Shown: positions 1-7,447 of the stretch, in pieces
Layout of the letters: every line of letters begins with the position of its first letter
How positions within the stretch are numbered: the first letter of the stretch is position 1
NCBI GenBank assembly: GCA_028821475.1
Contig: JAPPGB010000168.1
Coordinates: 26,908 to 90,907, forward strand
DNA: 64,000 nucleotides
DNA from: Spirochaetaceae bacterium
GTDB taxonomy: Bacteria > Spirochaetota > Spirochaetia > SZUA-6 > Bin103
Direction: 5' to 3'
Notes under the pieces: model-generated
The model's input: only the letters and a program-made list of their open reading frames with translations
Told to the model about the DNA's origin: nothing
Database searches by the model: none
Translations under genes and position numbers: made by a program

Positions 1-44
1 ACCTGCTGTACTCCTGGCTGGACCCGAGGGTGCGGTATGACTGA
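1..44 (+). CDS. Oligopeptide ABC permease (DppB/OppB type), C-terminal tail only
   Basis: Only the last 13 codons are inside the window. Read from base 3 they give LLYSWLDPRVRYD and then TGA at 42-44. An ending of the form LDPR(V/I)RY is the usual C-terminus of the first inner-membrane permease of dipeptide/oligopeptide importers. The start codon of the next permease gene (ATG at 37) lies inside this tail, so the two genes overlapped by 8 bases and were translated together. The identity is inferred from this tail and from the following gene; the body of the gene is outside the window. Confidence 0.75.
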   Translation, partial: LLYSWLDPRVRYD

Positions 45-213
45 CGCGCGGGGGCCGTTCGCCGATTTCTTCGGCAGGTTGTGGCGGCAGAAGCCCCTGG
101 GCATCGCCAGCGCGATCGTCATCGTGATCCTGATTCTGTTGGCGATCTTTGCCGATGTTCTGGCTCCCTGTCCGTTCGATCAACTGAACCTGTCAGACAG
201 GCTGCAGCTACCC
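37..213 (+). pseudogene. DppC/OppC-type permease, 5' remnant of a broken gene
   Basis: The first 59 or so residues are those of a DppC/OppC permease: a short cytoplasmic N-terminus, a hydrophobic segment at about residues 22-42 and then LAPCPFDQLNLSDRLQ, which matches the region just before the conserved HxLGTDxxGRD part of the family. After about base 213 the reading frame no longer resembles a permease, and it stops at 501. The matching C-terminal piece lies at 1970-2208 in another frame. Intact members have about 280-300 residues, so about 150 residues including most membrane helices are missing. The importer encoded here is therefore not functional unless another copy exists (a second permease pair lies at 44773-46897). 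Confidence 0.8.
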
Positions 214-507
214 GCCGCCACCGGTCAATCCGTACCCGGGACCGCGGAGTCGCCGGCCAGCACCGTCAGCGCCGCGAACAGGTCGGGGCCGTCGTTGCAC
301 CTCGTCGAGACTACCAGGCCGGTGAGGCGGTCCGGAGCAAGCGTCGGTTCGGTCAAACGTGCACGTTCCGCGGGTGCTGCAGGCCAGCGGGCAGCCGTGG
401 CCCGACACGACCGACACATCGCACTGCACGCCAATCCTGCTTCCGGTCAACAGGAACCTCAACCCGATTCCAGCGCCGACGGTATGTGGCCGCCACGCTA
501 ACCTGGC

Positions 508-1608
508 TCAGGTGCCGTCCGAGTTCCCTGCGGCGACGCCGCCCCCTCCGGCCGGCGCCGCGCCCACGCGGGCGAGGAAGTCGGCGCCGGTGCCGCACTG
601 CACCAGCCAATCGCCGACTTCGGCCAGACGCTCCGTGTCGGTGATGGGCGCCAACAGCTCGGCCAGGCGTTCGGCGGTGGCCACTCCGAAGCGCGCCGCC
701 GTCATTCGGCACAGCAGCGCTCGTTCGTGCTCAAGCCCCTGCTCGCGTCCCTGCTCGAGCCCTTGCTCCAGCCCCTGCTCGAGCCCTTGCTCCAACCCCT
801 GCTCGAGGCCTTGCTCCAACCCCTGCTCGAGGCCTTGCTCCAATCCCTGCTCGAGGCCTTCCTTCTGCCACTCCTTGGACCATTCGGCCGCTCGTTCCAC
901 CAGCGTCATACTCACGTCCTCCAACTTCCGTATCGGCGGCAGCTCCGCCCCGCTCGGCACCAGCCGCTCCACGATCTGCCGCATCCAGTCCGCGAACGCC
1001 CGCCGCACCTGCAGGTCCGGCAGCCAAGCCGCCAGCTCCTCCGCCACCCGCGCCACGTCGCTCAGCGAGCGGCTCTGCTCCAACCCGACCACCGCGCTCA
1101 TCCGGTTGCGGCTCGGTAAATCGTCCGCTGCTACACGCCGCTCGTCAAGTACGAAGTAACGCTGCGCCGGTTGAAACGGCGCCAGCAGCGGCCCCACCGG
1201 CGCGATCAGCTCCCCCATCTGCAGCGGTGACTGCCATGGCTCGTCGCCATTGTACAACACCAGCGGCAACACCGCGGGCAGCCGGCCATCGGCGTCAAGC
1301 TGCTCGTTGCGCGCCAGCTCCTGGTACAGCAGCCCGGTGTAGGTGAGTATCCGCAACGCCATCAACGGGTCGTCGGTCGATTGGAACTCCACCAGCAACA
1401 ACAGGTACAGCCAGTTGCTGCGCAAGCGCATCCGCCAAACGTTGTCGCCGTGGCGCTTGAGCAGTTCGTCGCTGATGTATTCCGTCGACAGTTTCCCCAG
1501 AGTGGCAAAGTCGACCTCCTCGATCCAGTTGCCGGGGACGAAACCGCGCAGGAGATCCTCGATCACGCGCGGGGAGGCGAAGATCCGCTTGTAGTTCTCG
1601 TCGTGCAT
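508..1608 (-). CDS. Rpn-family recombination-promoting nuclease / putative transposase
   Basis: This 366-residue protein begins MHDENYKRIF, then a segment with Asp56 and the core VEFQ (Glu74, Gln76). That is the PD-(D/E)XK nuclease signature of the Rpn (PDDEXK transposase-like) family, DNA endonucleases that raise RecA-independent recombination and occur in many copies in bacterial genomes. Residues of about 245-290 are a tract of repeated Glu-Gln-Gly-Leu units encoded by a 24-base minisatellite, a common variable linker in this family. The C-terminal 70 residues follow the tract. The gene sits inside a destroyed dppC-like gene, which suggests it arrived with, or helped cause, that rearrangement. 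No terminal inverted repeats or target duplication could be seen. Confidence 0.82.
   Translation of the reverse strand: MHDENYKRIFASPRVIEDLLRGFVPGNWIEEVDFATLGKLSTEYISDELLKRHGDNVWRMRLRSNWLYLLLLVEFQSTDDPLMALRILTYTGLLYQELARNEQLDADGRLPAVLPLVLYNGDEPWQSPLQMGELIAPVGPLLAPFQPAQRYFVLDERRVAADDLPSRNRMSAVVGLEQSRSLSDVARVAEELAAWLPDLQVRRAFADWMRQIVERLVPSGAELPPIRKLEDVSMTLVERAAEWSKEWQKEGLEQGLEQGLEQGLEQGLEQGLEQGLEQGLEQGLEQGREQGLEHERALLCRMTAARFGVATAERLAELLAPITDTERLAEVGDWLVQCGTGADFLARVGAAPAGGGGVAAGNSDGT
728..862. repeat. 24-base minisatellite inside the Rpn gene
   Basis: About five and a half tandem, slightly diverged copies of a 24-base unit (plus-strand form begins CCCCTGCTCGAG). Each encodes the eight residues Gln-Gly-Leu-Glu twice on the minus strand. 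The unit length is a multiple of three, so gain or loss of copies would lengthen or shorten the linker without shifting frame. Copies differ mainly at CAG/CAA and GAG/GAA type positions, as expected for an older array. Confidence 0.9.
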
Positions 1609-1759
1609 CCAGCACTGAGGATACCCGAACCCGGCGGGGCGGCCGCCACCATGCGGCTGATCCCGTCGGCGCCGCGCGGGTATCCGCCACCCGTCAGCTC
1701 GTACACGGGACAGCGGGCCTGCTTCTTCAGCGGCCGATCATCTCTCCTGTCACGTGGCA

Positions 1760-1942
1760 TTCCGGCGCGCCGGGTGTCGCGGTACAGGACAGGAACGATT
1801 CAGGGTGATCGAGCAGTCGCTCTTGCACTGACCTCAGCGCCGCGAGGAACTGTTCGCCCAAACCCGGCTGCCGCGACTCGTACCACCCATAGGCATCCTC
1901 GATGTCGGCGGTGGCCGCCGGCCGGACGACGACCCGCTTCAC
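1760..1942 (-). pseudogene. ParE/RelE-type toxin remnant, frameshifted
   Basis: From a GTG at 1942 the minus strand reads VKRVVVRPAATADIEDAY, followed by a helix ending in LLDHPESF, the N-terminal two thirds of a ParE-like toxin. Just after the Ser-Phe codons (about 1793-1801) the expected PVLYRDTRRA continues only in another frame, as if one C had been lost. The C-terminal strand that normally carries the active residues is absent; sequence similarity ends near 1760. No antitoxin gene is visible beside it. It lies between the two halves of the broken permease, so it is part of the inserted or rearranged block. Confidence 0.7.
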
Positions 1943-1969
1943 CGGCGCCGACTGCCAGTTGACCTGCGT

Positions 1970-2208
1970 TGCACCGTGACCATTGGCGGCGTCATCATGG
2001 CCGAGGCTTCGCTGAGCTTCCTCGGTTTCGGTCTTCCCCCGGATGTCGCCACCTGGGGTGGCATGCTGAGCAACGACGGGCGCCGGTTCATGGAGTTGGC
2101 GCCATGGCTGGCCATCTGGCCGGGCCTTGCTCTGACCATCGTGGTGTACAGTCTGAATATGCTCGGCGATGCGCTCAGAGACCTGCTCGACCCCCGGCTG
2201 AAGGGCGG
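1970..2208 (+). pseudogene. DppC/OppC-type permease, 3' remnant
   Basis: The frame reads IGGVIMAEASLSFLGFGL, then PPDVATWGGML and ALRDLLDPRLKGG. This is the conserved EAA-loop region, last membrane helix and C-terminus of DppC/OppC permeases. Family homology begins at about 1970 and ends at about 2208, where an intact gene would stop after DPRLKGG; here no stop follows and the frame runs on into unrelated sequence. With the fragment at 37-213 it accounts for about 135 of the usual 290 residues. The central domain is missing, not merely split, so a deletion accompanied the insertion. Confidence 0.8.
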
Positions 2209-2273
2209 TGTGGGTCGTCTCGGCGCCGACAATCGCGCCAAGTCGGTCTTGCAGCGCCCGGACGGTTTCCTCA

Positions 2274-2351
2274 GAGCATATTACCCTGGTCACCAACAAC
2301 CAGCGCGAGTTCGAGCGGGTGGACGGCCTGCGCACGGCTCGCTGGGTGTGA
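2274..2351 (+). pseudogene. VapC-type PIN toxin, C-terminal remnant
   Basis: The last 25 codons of a PIN-domain toxin: LVTNNQREFERVDGLR followed by TARWV and TGA. The (V/L)(T/S)xNxxEFxRVxGL pattern is the usual ending of VapC ribonucleases and carries their last acidic active-site residue region. No upstream PIN core is present in any frame, so only a stub remains. Together with the ParE relic it shows that this 1.7 kb block has collected several broken toxin genes. Confidence 0.6.
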
Positions 2352-2464
2352 GTCCGTTGCCGCGCGTCCCGTGTCGGGTGCGACCCATACCGGTCCGGTG
2401 CAGGGCCGTTGCCGTAGCGCCCGGAGCGGCTTCGCGCGGCATTGCGGTTCGCCCGACCTGCCTG

Positions 2465-2504
2465 ACCTTGCCGGGTACCCGGCAAGGTACGTAGACTCGC
2501 CGGC
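2465..2504 (+). promoter_or_regulatory. Promoter with overlapping palindromic operator, lactonase gene
   Basis: A perfect 24-base palindrome (half-site ACCTTGCCGGGT) covers 2465-2488. Inside its left arm is a -35-like TTGCCG (2468-2473); 18 bases later comes a -10-like TAGACT (2492-2497), which ends seven bases before the ATG at 2505. That geometry would start transcription at or next to the start codon, giving a leaderless mRNA. A dimeric repressor on the palindrome would block polymerase. This is a reading of the sequence; no regulator is identified. Formation of a terminator hairpin is less likely because there is no T tract. Confidence 0.5.
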
Positions 2505-3566
2505 ATGCGAGTGTACATCGGCACCTATACCCGCGACGACACGGGCAGCGAGGGCATCTACCGCGGCGAGCTGGACGTCGGCACCGGGGAATTGACCGTG
2601 CAGGGGGTGGCGGCGCGGGTCGACAATCCGTCGTTCCTGGCGTTGAGCGCGGCGGGGGACTTCCTGTACGCGGTCAATGAGGTGAGCGACCTCGGCACCG
2701 GCAAGCACGGCGCCGCCAGCGCGTTCCGGGTGGCGTCCGACGGCGCGCTGACCGCGGCCGGGCAGCAACTGGCCGGGGCGTCCGGGCCGTGCCACGTGTG
2801 CGCCCACCCGAGCGGCGAACTGGTGTTCGCGGCCAACTACGGCGGCGGCGCCCTGTCGATGTTCCGCTGCGCCGGCGGCGACTTGGTGGAGCGGCTGGTG
2901 ACCATCGACCACGAGGGCAGCAGCGTCAACCCGGAGCGGCAGCAGGAGCCGCATCCCCACTCCGTGAACCTGTCGCCGGACGGCGCCTGGCTGTACGTGC
3001 CCGACCTGGGCATCGACCGCATCGTGATCTACCGCATCGACGTGGCGGCCGCGACGCTGACCCGCGCCGGCGAAACGGCCACCGCTCCCGGCGCCGGGCC
3101 GCGCCACTTCACCTTTCACCCGCGCGGGCGGGTCGCCTACGGCATCAACGAACTCGACTCCACGGTCACGGCCTATGCGTACGGCGCCACCGACGGCAGC
3201 CTGACCGAAATGCAGACCGTGTCGACCCTGCCCGACGGCTGGTCCGGCGTCAGCACCTGCGCCGACATCCACGTGCATCCCAACGGGCGCTTCGTGTACG
3301 GCTCCAACCGCGGCCACGACAGCATCGCCATCTTCGCCATCGGCGGCGACGGGCGGCTGGAGCCGGTGGGCCACGAGTCCACGCAGGGCAGGACGCCGCG
3401 CAACTTCGCGCTCGACCCGTCCGGCGCGCTGCTGCTCGCCGCCAACCAGGACAGCGGCACCATCGTCACCTTCCACGTCGACGCGGCGACCGGCCTGCTG
3501 CGGCCTACCGGCCACGTGGCCGCCGTCCCCTCCCCGGTATGCGTGGTACCGGTGCCCGGTACCTGA
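2505..3566 (+). CDS. Lactonase-family seven-bladed beta-propeller protein
   Basis: This 353-residue protein belongs to the lactonase family (PF10282), which includes 6-phosphogluconolactonase Pgl and eukaryotic carboxy-muconate cyclase-like enzymes. Recognisable points are the N-terminal VYIGTYT, repeated blade motifs with HPSG / SPDG / HPNG / DPSG turns, and the conserved PHPHSVNLSPDG region (about residues 145-157) where family catalytic residues cluster. It has no signal peptide, so it is probably cytosolic. It likely opens a sugar lactone, which fits the sugar-oxidising dehydrogenases in the window. The ATG at 2505 is set by the start of family homology and the adjacent promoter. The exact substrate cannot be told from sequence. 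Confidence 0.85.
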   Translation: MRVYIGTYTRDDTGSEGIYRGELDVGTGELTVQGVAARVDNPSFLALSAAGDFLYAVNEVSDLGTGKHGAASAFRVASDGALTAAGQQLAGASGPCHVCAHPSGELVFAANYGGGALSMFRCAGGDLVERLVTIDHEGSSVNPERQQEPHPHSVNLSPDGAWLYVPDLGIDRIVIYRIDVAAATLTRAGETATAPGAGPRHFTFHPRGRVAYGINELDSTVTAYAYGATDGSLTEMQTVSTLPDGWSGVSTCADIHVHPNGRFVYGSNRGHDSIAIFAIGGDGRLEPVGHESTQGRTPRNFALDPSGALLLAANQDSGTIVTFHVDAATGLLRPTGHVAAVPSPVCVVPVPGT

Positions 3567-3827
3567 CGGAGCCAGTCACCGCGGTATGTGTACAGCAGCC
3601 CGTGGCGAAACTCCGACTGCATTCGAGCGGCGATCCATCCCGGCTGGCTGCGTTGCTTCTCGCTCACATATGCCCTGATATGCTCGTACGTCACGCCTTG
3701 CCAGCCGGGCGCCTCGCCGCTCTCGGTGCGACGCCGGGTTCCGCCACGGGCTGCTAGGGGCCGGCCGGACTTGCGTGTTCGGCGTGAGCGCCTACGAAAG
3801 AGGGAGGCCGGAGCGGGAGGAGCAGCG

Positions 3828-5249
3828 ATGAAACCTGGATCGGGGGAGACCCTGTTGGAGCCGGCGCGCGAGGTGCCGGTGTATGGCAGTTGCGACGTGC
3901 TGGTGCTCGGCGGCGGGCCGGGCGGTACCGCGGCGGCGATCGGCGCGGCGGCGGCCGGGGCGGACACGGTGCTGGTGGAGCGCTACGGCCACCTGGGCGG
4001 GCTGGCCTCGGGCGGGCACGTGTGCTTCATCGACCGCATGACCGACTGGGACGGGCGCACGGTGGTGGCCGGCGTCGGAGAGGAGTTCATGGACCGCTGC
4101 GGGGTGGAGGCGGGCGGCATCATCGGCCCGGAGCGCCGGTACTGGGGCAGCCGCGACGCGGAGCTGGTCGAGTACTGGGGGCCGCGCGCCAACGCCCACC
4201 GCGGCGTGGTGTGCTGGTCGCCGACCATCGATCCCGAGATGCTGAAGCTGGCCTCCAACGACCTGGTGCGCGAGCGCGGCGTGCACACCCTGTTCCACTG
4301 CTGGGCGGTGGCGCCGGTGATGCGGGAAGATGCCGCCGTGCCCACCGTCGGCGGCGCCCTGTTCGAGAGCAAGCAGGGACGGTTCGCGATCCGCGCCAAG
4401 GTCACCATCGACTGCACCGGCGACGGCGACATCTTTGCGGCTGCCGGCGCCGCCTTCGAGACCAACCGCGACGACACCACCATCCACTCCTGCGTCAACA
4501 CCTCCGGGCGCTTCGGCGGCGTCGACACGGAGGTGTTCTGGCACTTCCGCACCTACGACATCGAGGGCTACAAGGCCAAGCTCCAGGAGGCGCGCGATGC
4601 CGGCTCGGTGATCCGCGCCTCGATCCTGCCGCGCGCGGGGCAGGTGCTGACCATGCACCCCAAGTACCACGGCTACTCGGCGATCGAGGTGGCCGACCTG
4701 AGCGAGGTGGAGTTCCGCTCGCGCGACGACCTGCGCCGCGGGCTGGCGTGGTGGCGCCGCCACATGCCGGGCTGGCAGCACGCCTACCTGCTGGAGAGCG
4801 CCGACCAGATCGGCGTGCGTCACAGCCGCCGCTTGGTGGGCGAGGTGCAGATCACCCTCGACCAGTGGAAGCGCAGCGGCCGCCACGCCGACTCCATCGG
4901 CCTGTGCCCGGGCGTCTCCGAGGCGTATCCGACGCTGGAAATCCCCTACGGCAGCCTGGTGCCGCGCGAACTGGAGGGCCTGCTGGTCGCCGGCCGCAAC
5001 CTGAGCTGCGACGTGCGCTCCCACAACCCGCTGCGCGAGGTGCCGGAGTGCTGGGTGATGGGCCAGGGCGCCGGCGTCGGCGCCGCGCTGGCCGTGAACC
5101 GCGGCGTTGCCGCGCGCGCCGCGCCGGTGACCGAGATGCAGGCCGAGCTGCGACGCCAGGGCGCCATCGTCACGCCACCTGAATCGGCCGAACCGGCCGC
5201 GGCCCGTGCCGAACCCGCCGCCGCCGGGCAGCCGGGATACACGGTGTGA
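3828..5249 (+). CDS. FAD-dependent oxidoreductase (PF12831 family)
   Basis: 473 residues from ATG 3828, chosen because a good GGGAGGAG ribosome site ends 7 bases upstream and homology starts there, although the frame is open from 3588. The N-terminus has the FAD-binding fold VLVLGGGPGGTAAAIGAAAAG followed by an acidic LVERYGHLGG segment typical of the family. A second FAD contact, VTIDCTGDGDIFAAAGA, lies near residue 195, and the family C-terminal pattern GLLVAGRNLS near residue 384 is present. Members are poorly characterised and often sit in sugar or polyol catabolic clusters. The last 40 residues are Ala/Glu-rich and look unstructured. It stands alone, about 260 bases after the lactonase gene. 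Confidence 0.85.
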   Translation: MKPGSGETLLEPAREVPVYGSCDVLVLGGGPGGTAAAIGAAAAGADTVLVERYGHLGGLASGGHVCFIDRMTDWDGRTVVAGVGEEFMDRCGVEAGGIIGPERRYWGSRDAELVEYWGPRANAHRGVVCWSPTIDPEMLKLASNDLVRERGVHTLFHCWAVAPVMREDAAVPTVGGALFESKQGRFAIRAKVTIDCTGDGDIFAAAGAAFETNRDDTTIHSCVNTSGRFGGVDTEVFWHFRTYDIEGYKAKLQEARDAGSVIRASILPRAGQVLTMHPKYHGYSAIEVADLSEVEFRSRDDLRRGLAWWRRHMPGWQHAYLLESADQIGVRHSRRLVGEVQITLDQWKRSGRHADSIGLCPGVSEAYPTLEIPYGSLVPRELEGLLVAGRNLSCDVRSHNPLREVPECWVMGQGAGVGAALAVNRGVAARAAPVTEMQAELRRQGAIVTPPESAEPAAARAEPAAAGQPGYTV

Positions 5250-5300
5250 TGCGAGCCTCGGGCGGCACCGCGGCAACCGGCGACCAAGAGGAGTAACGGA

Positions 5301-5520
5301 ATGATTGACTGGTCAACGTGCCCGGCGGTGGAAAGTCCCCGGCAAGGTCAGCGGCGCCTGGGTGTTTACGAATACGAGGGTATCCCTCTCACACCTGTTT
5401 GCCAACCTTGAGGCCGGCGCGACCATTGAAGAGTTCCTCGACTGGTTCGAGGGGGTCGAGGACTGGCAGGTCAGGGCCGTTCTGACGCACCTGGAATCCA
5501 ACCTGTTGAGGATCTCAAAC
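5301..5520 (+). pseudogene. DUF433-family antitoxin-like gene, frameshifted and run-on
   Basis: ATG 5301 follows an AGAGGAG ribosome site and reads MIDWSTCPAVES, the exact opening of DUF433 proteins. After the Ser codon (5334-5336) the expected PGKVSGAWVF and later GATIEEFLDWFEGV appear only in another frame, so two bases were lost or one gained here. The usual stop near residue 75 is also missing; the shifted frame runs on into the end of the convergent sulfatase gene, whose stop codon lies at 5515-5517. DUF433 proteins are small DNA-binding antitoxins usually followed by a DUF5615 toxin, which is absent. A single sequencing error could also explain the shift. Confidence 0.72.
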
Positions 5521-6879
5521 GCGCAGGCGGCGCTCCTGGTCGCGGAGCGCTTGTTCGCTGACCTGCTCGGGGTTGGCGATGTTGAGCAGCTCCCGATGCA
5601 GGGCCGCCCGCACCGCGGCGTGGCGCGGGTCGGCGGCCAGATCGTGGAACTCGCCCGGGTCCACGCTCAGGTCGAACAGTTGCGGCTCGTGGCCGACGTA
5701 GTAGTTGTACTTCCAGTCGCCGCGCTTGATCATGAATCCGCCTTGCAGCATGCCCTGGGCGTGGTACTCGCTGAACACCACCCGGTCGTCGCCGCCCGCG
5801 CCCGGCGGCAGGTGCGCAAGGCTGGTGCCCGGCAGGCCTGACGGTATGTCGATGCCGGCCACGTCGAGCAGGGTGGGCAGCACGTCGACCAGCGAAACGT
5901 TGGCGCCGATCCGCCTCCCGGCGGCGCCGCGCGGCGTCCTGAGGATCATCGGCGTGCGCACCGAGGCCTCGTAGAAGCACTGCTTCTGCCAGATGCCGTG
6001 CTGGCCGGCCATCTCGCCGTGGTCGCTGACGTACAGCACCACCGTGTCCTCGCGCAGCGGGCTGTCGTCGATCACCGCCAGCATGCGGCCGACCAGGTCG
6101 TCGACGAGCGTGACCAGGCCGTAGTAGCTGGCCAGCGCCCGGCGCTGCACCGCTTCCGGCACGACTTGGTCGTTGCGGAAGTAGTAGCGCAGGTGGCGGA
6201 TCGCCGGATGCTGGTCCGCCAGGGTCTCGCCGCGCAGGTCGGCAGGTATTACGGCCTCGGGGTCGTAGCGCTGGTAGTACTGCGGCGGACAGGTGAGCGG
6301 GAAGTGCGGGTACATCAGTCCGCTGTACAGCAGCCACGGGCGCTCCGAGGGGTGCGCCGCCTTGCTGTTCAGGAAGCGGGTGCTCAGGTCGGCCACCGTG
6401 GTGTCGTAGTCGTACCACGCGCCGCGGCCTGGCCCGCACTCGGTGACGTGCGAGTTGCTGCCGCGCCGCGCCTCCGGGGTGCGCTTCGGCGCCGTCCGCG
6501 AGCGCCACGAGTGCATGTCGTCGAACAGCCGGGTGCCGAAGCCGTGCAGTCGGTCGTCGCCTGCCATGTGGGTGCGCCCGCACAGCACGGTCTCGTAGCC
6601 GGCCGCGGTGAAGTAATGCCCGAACGTCGGAATCTCGGCGCGCAGCGGCGAGCCGAGGTCCCACACGCCGATTCGGTGGCAGTAGTTGCCGGTCAGGAAC
6701 GCCATCCGCGATGGCACGCAGATGGGCGAGTTGCAGTAGGCGCTGTCGAACACCGTGCCGGCGGCCGCGAGCCGGTCCAGGTGGGGGGTCTGCACGAGCG
6801 GGTGTCCCGAGTTCCCCATCACCGCCGGATCGTGCTCGTCCGACATGATCACCAGGATGTTGGGCGGGCGCCGGCTCAC
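5515..6879 (-). CDS. Sulfatase (alkaline-phosphatase superfamily)
   Basis: 454 residues with the type I sulfatase signature CVPSR at Cys54, the cysteine that a formylglycine-generating enzyme converts to the catalytic formylglycine. The N-terminal metal-binding stretch PNILVIMSDEHDP and the later GDHGE-like YVSDHGEMAGQHG (near residue 290) give the calcium ligands. Length and motifs fit choline-sulfatase/arylsulfatase-like enzymes acting on sulfate esters of sugars or small alcohols. No signal peptide is visible, so it may act on imported substrates. Its GTG start at 6879 overlaps the stop of the upstream toxin gene (GTGA), so it is translated with the toxin-antitoxin pair. Confidence 0.9.
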   Translation of the reverse strand: MSRRPPNILVIMSDEHDPAVMGNSGHPLVQTPHLDRLAAAGTVFDSAYCNSPICVPSRMAFLTGNYCHRIGVWDLGSPLRAEIPTFGHYFTAAGYETVLCGRTHMAGDDRLHGFGTRLFDDMHSWRSRTAPKRTPEARRGSNSHVTECGPGRGAWYDYDTTVADLSTRFLNSKAAHPSERPWLLYSGLMYPHFPLTCPPQYYQRYDPEAVIPADLRGETLADQHPAIRHLRYYFRNDQVVPEAVQRRALASYYGLVTLVDDLVGRMLAVIDDSPLREDTVVLYVSDHGEMAGQHGIWQKQCFYEASVRTPMILRTPRGAAGRRIGANVSLVDVLPTLLDVAGIDIPSGLPGTSLAHLPPGAGGDDRVVFSEYHAQGMLQGGFMIKRGDWKYNYYVGHEPQLFDLSVDPGEFHDLAADPRHAAVRAALHRELLNIANPEQVSEQALRDQERRLRV

Positions 6880-7202
6880 TCCGCGCGCTCCATCCGCCGG
6901 CGGCGGCCTTCCCGGAGATGAGCGTGCAGCAGGCGCTCGGAGCGCATCACGTACAGGACCAACACGCTGCCTCCTTCCGTGCGGTAGAACACGCGGCAGG
7001 GCGGCACCACGACTTCCCGGTAGCGCGAATCGGGCAGCTCCGCGGGACGCCGGCCGGAATCCGGGAACTGCTTCAGGCGGTCGACCGTGTAGAACACCTT
7101 GCGGACGTAGCGGGCTGCGGCGGGCCGGTCGTCGAGCGCAATGTACTCCGCGATCTCATCGAGGTCGGCCAGCGCGGGCGCTGCCCAGATCAGTCGAGCC
7201 AC
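6876..7202 (-). CDS. ParE/RelE-type toxin of a type II toxin-antitoxin pair
   Basis: 108 residues from GTG 7202. The sequence ARLIWAAPALADLDEIAEYI is the typical ParE/RelE N-terminal strand-helix, followed by a helix (ARYVRKVFYTVDRL), FPDSGR and the C-terminal strands RYREVVVPPCRVFYR and VLVLYVMRSERLL. In the ParE branch toxins inhibit gyrase, in the RelE branch they cut mRNA on the ribosome; this one looks closer to ParE by its FPxxGR pattern, but that is not certain. The start overlaps the end of the antitoxin gene by 13 bases and the stop overlaps the start of the sulfatase. The extended C-terminus (REGRRRRMERAE) is basic. Confidence 0.82.
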   Translation of the reverse strand: MARLIWAAPALADLDEIAEYIALDDRPAAARYVRKVFYTVDRLKQFPDSGRRPAELPDSRYREVVVPPCRVFYRTEGGSVLVLYVMRSERLLHAHLREGRRRRMERAE

Positions 7203-7447
7203 TTGGCCATTCTGTGCTTCGCTTCGGCTTGGGTGTAGGTCCGGTTTTCGAGCAGCGCGCGCTCTCCGCGGGCTACGCCTTCCAGAATCCGCATCTTGCT
7301 CTGCAGCGCCTCGTAGGACTCCACGTCGACAAGGTATGCGGACGGCTTGCCGTGTTCCGTGATGAGAACCGGCTCTCCGGTTTCTCTCAACTCGGCAAGG
7401 AGTAGCGTTGCCTTCCGCTTGAGCGTGGTCACCAGTTCCGTCTTCAC
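7190..7447 (-). CDS. Phd/YefM-type antitoxin
   Basis: 85 residues from GTG 7447. It carries the Phd/YefM pattern: an N-terminal DNA-binding half with the core GEPVLITEHGKPSAYLVDVESYEAL, then a C-terminal helix (GERALLENRTYTQAEAKHRM) that would wrap the toxin. Proteins of this family neutralise the partner toxin and repress their own operon. It is first in a three-gene minus-strand unit antitoxin-toxin-sulfatase with overlapping ends. Two near-identical 8-base direct repeats lie just upstream and are a plausible operator. Confidence 0.85.
   Translation of the reverse strand: MKTELVTTLKRKATLLLAELRETGEPVLITEHGKPSAYLVDVESYEALQSKMRILEGVARGERALLENRTYTQAEAKHRMAKWLD

Noticed and set aside
208..507. 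Short frames on both strands between the permease remnant and the Rpn gene
   Set aside because: No family resemblance, no ribosome site; regarded as filler of the rearranged block.
728..862. CRISPR-like array
   Set aside because: Repeats are contiguous 24-base units with no spacers and keep a coding frame; no cas genes are present in the window.
359..1159. Plus-strand frame with repeated Cys-Ser-Pro units that looks like a collagen- or metallothionein-like repeat protein
   Set aside because: It is the antisense reading of the Rpn minisatellite.
3173..3967. Minus-strand open frame of 264 codons across the lactonase end and the following gap, including a stretch reading GVTYEHIRAYVSEKQRS
   Set aside because: Most of it is antisense to the lactonase and oxidoreductase genes. 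The part in the 3567-3827 gap looks protein-like but matches no family I know and has no start or ribosome site of its own.
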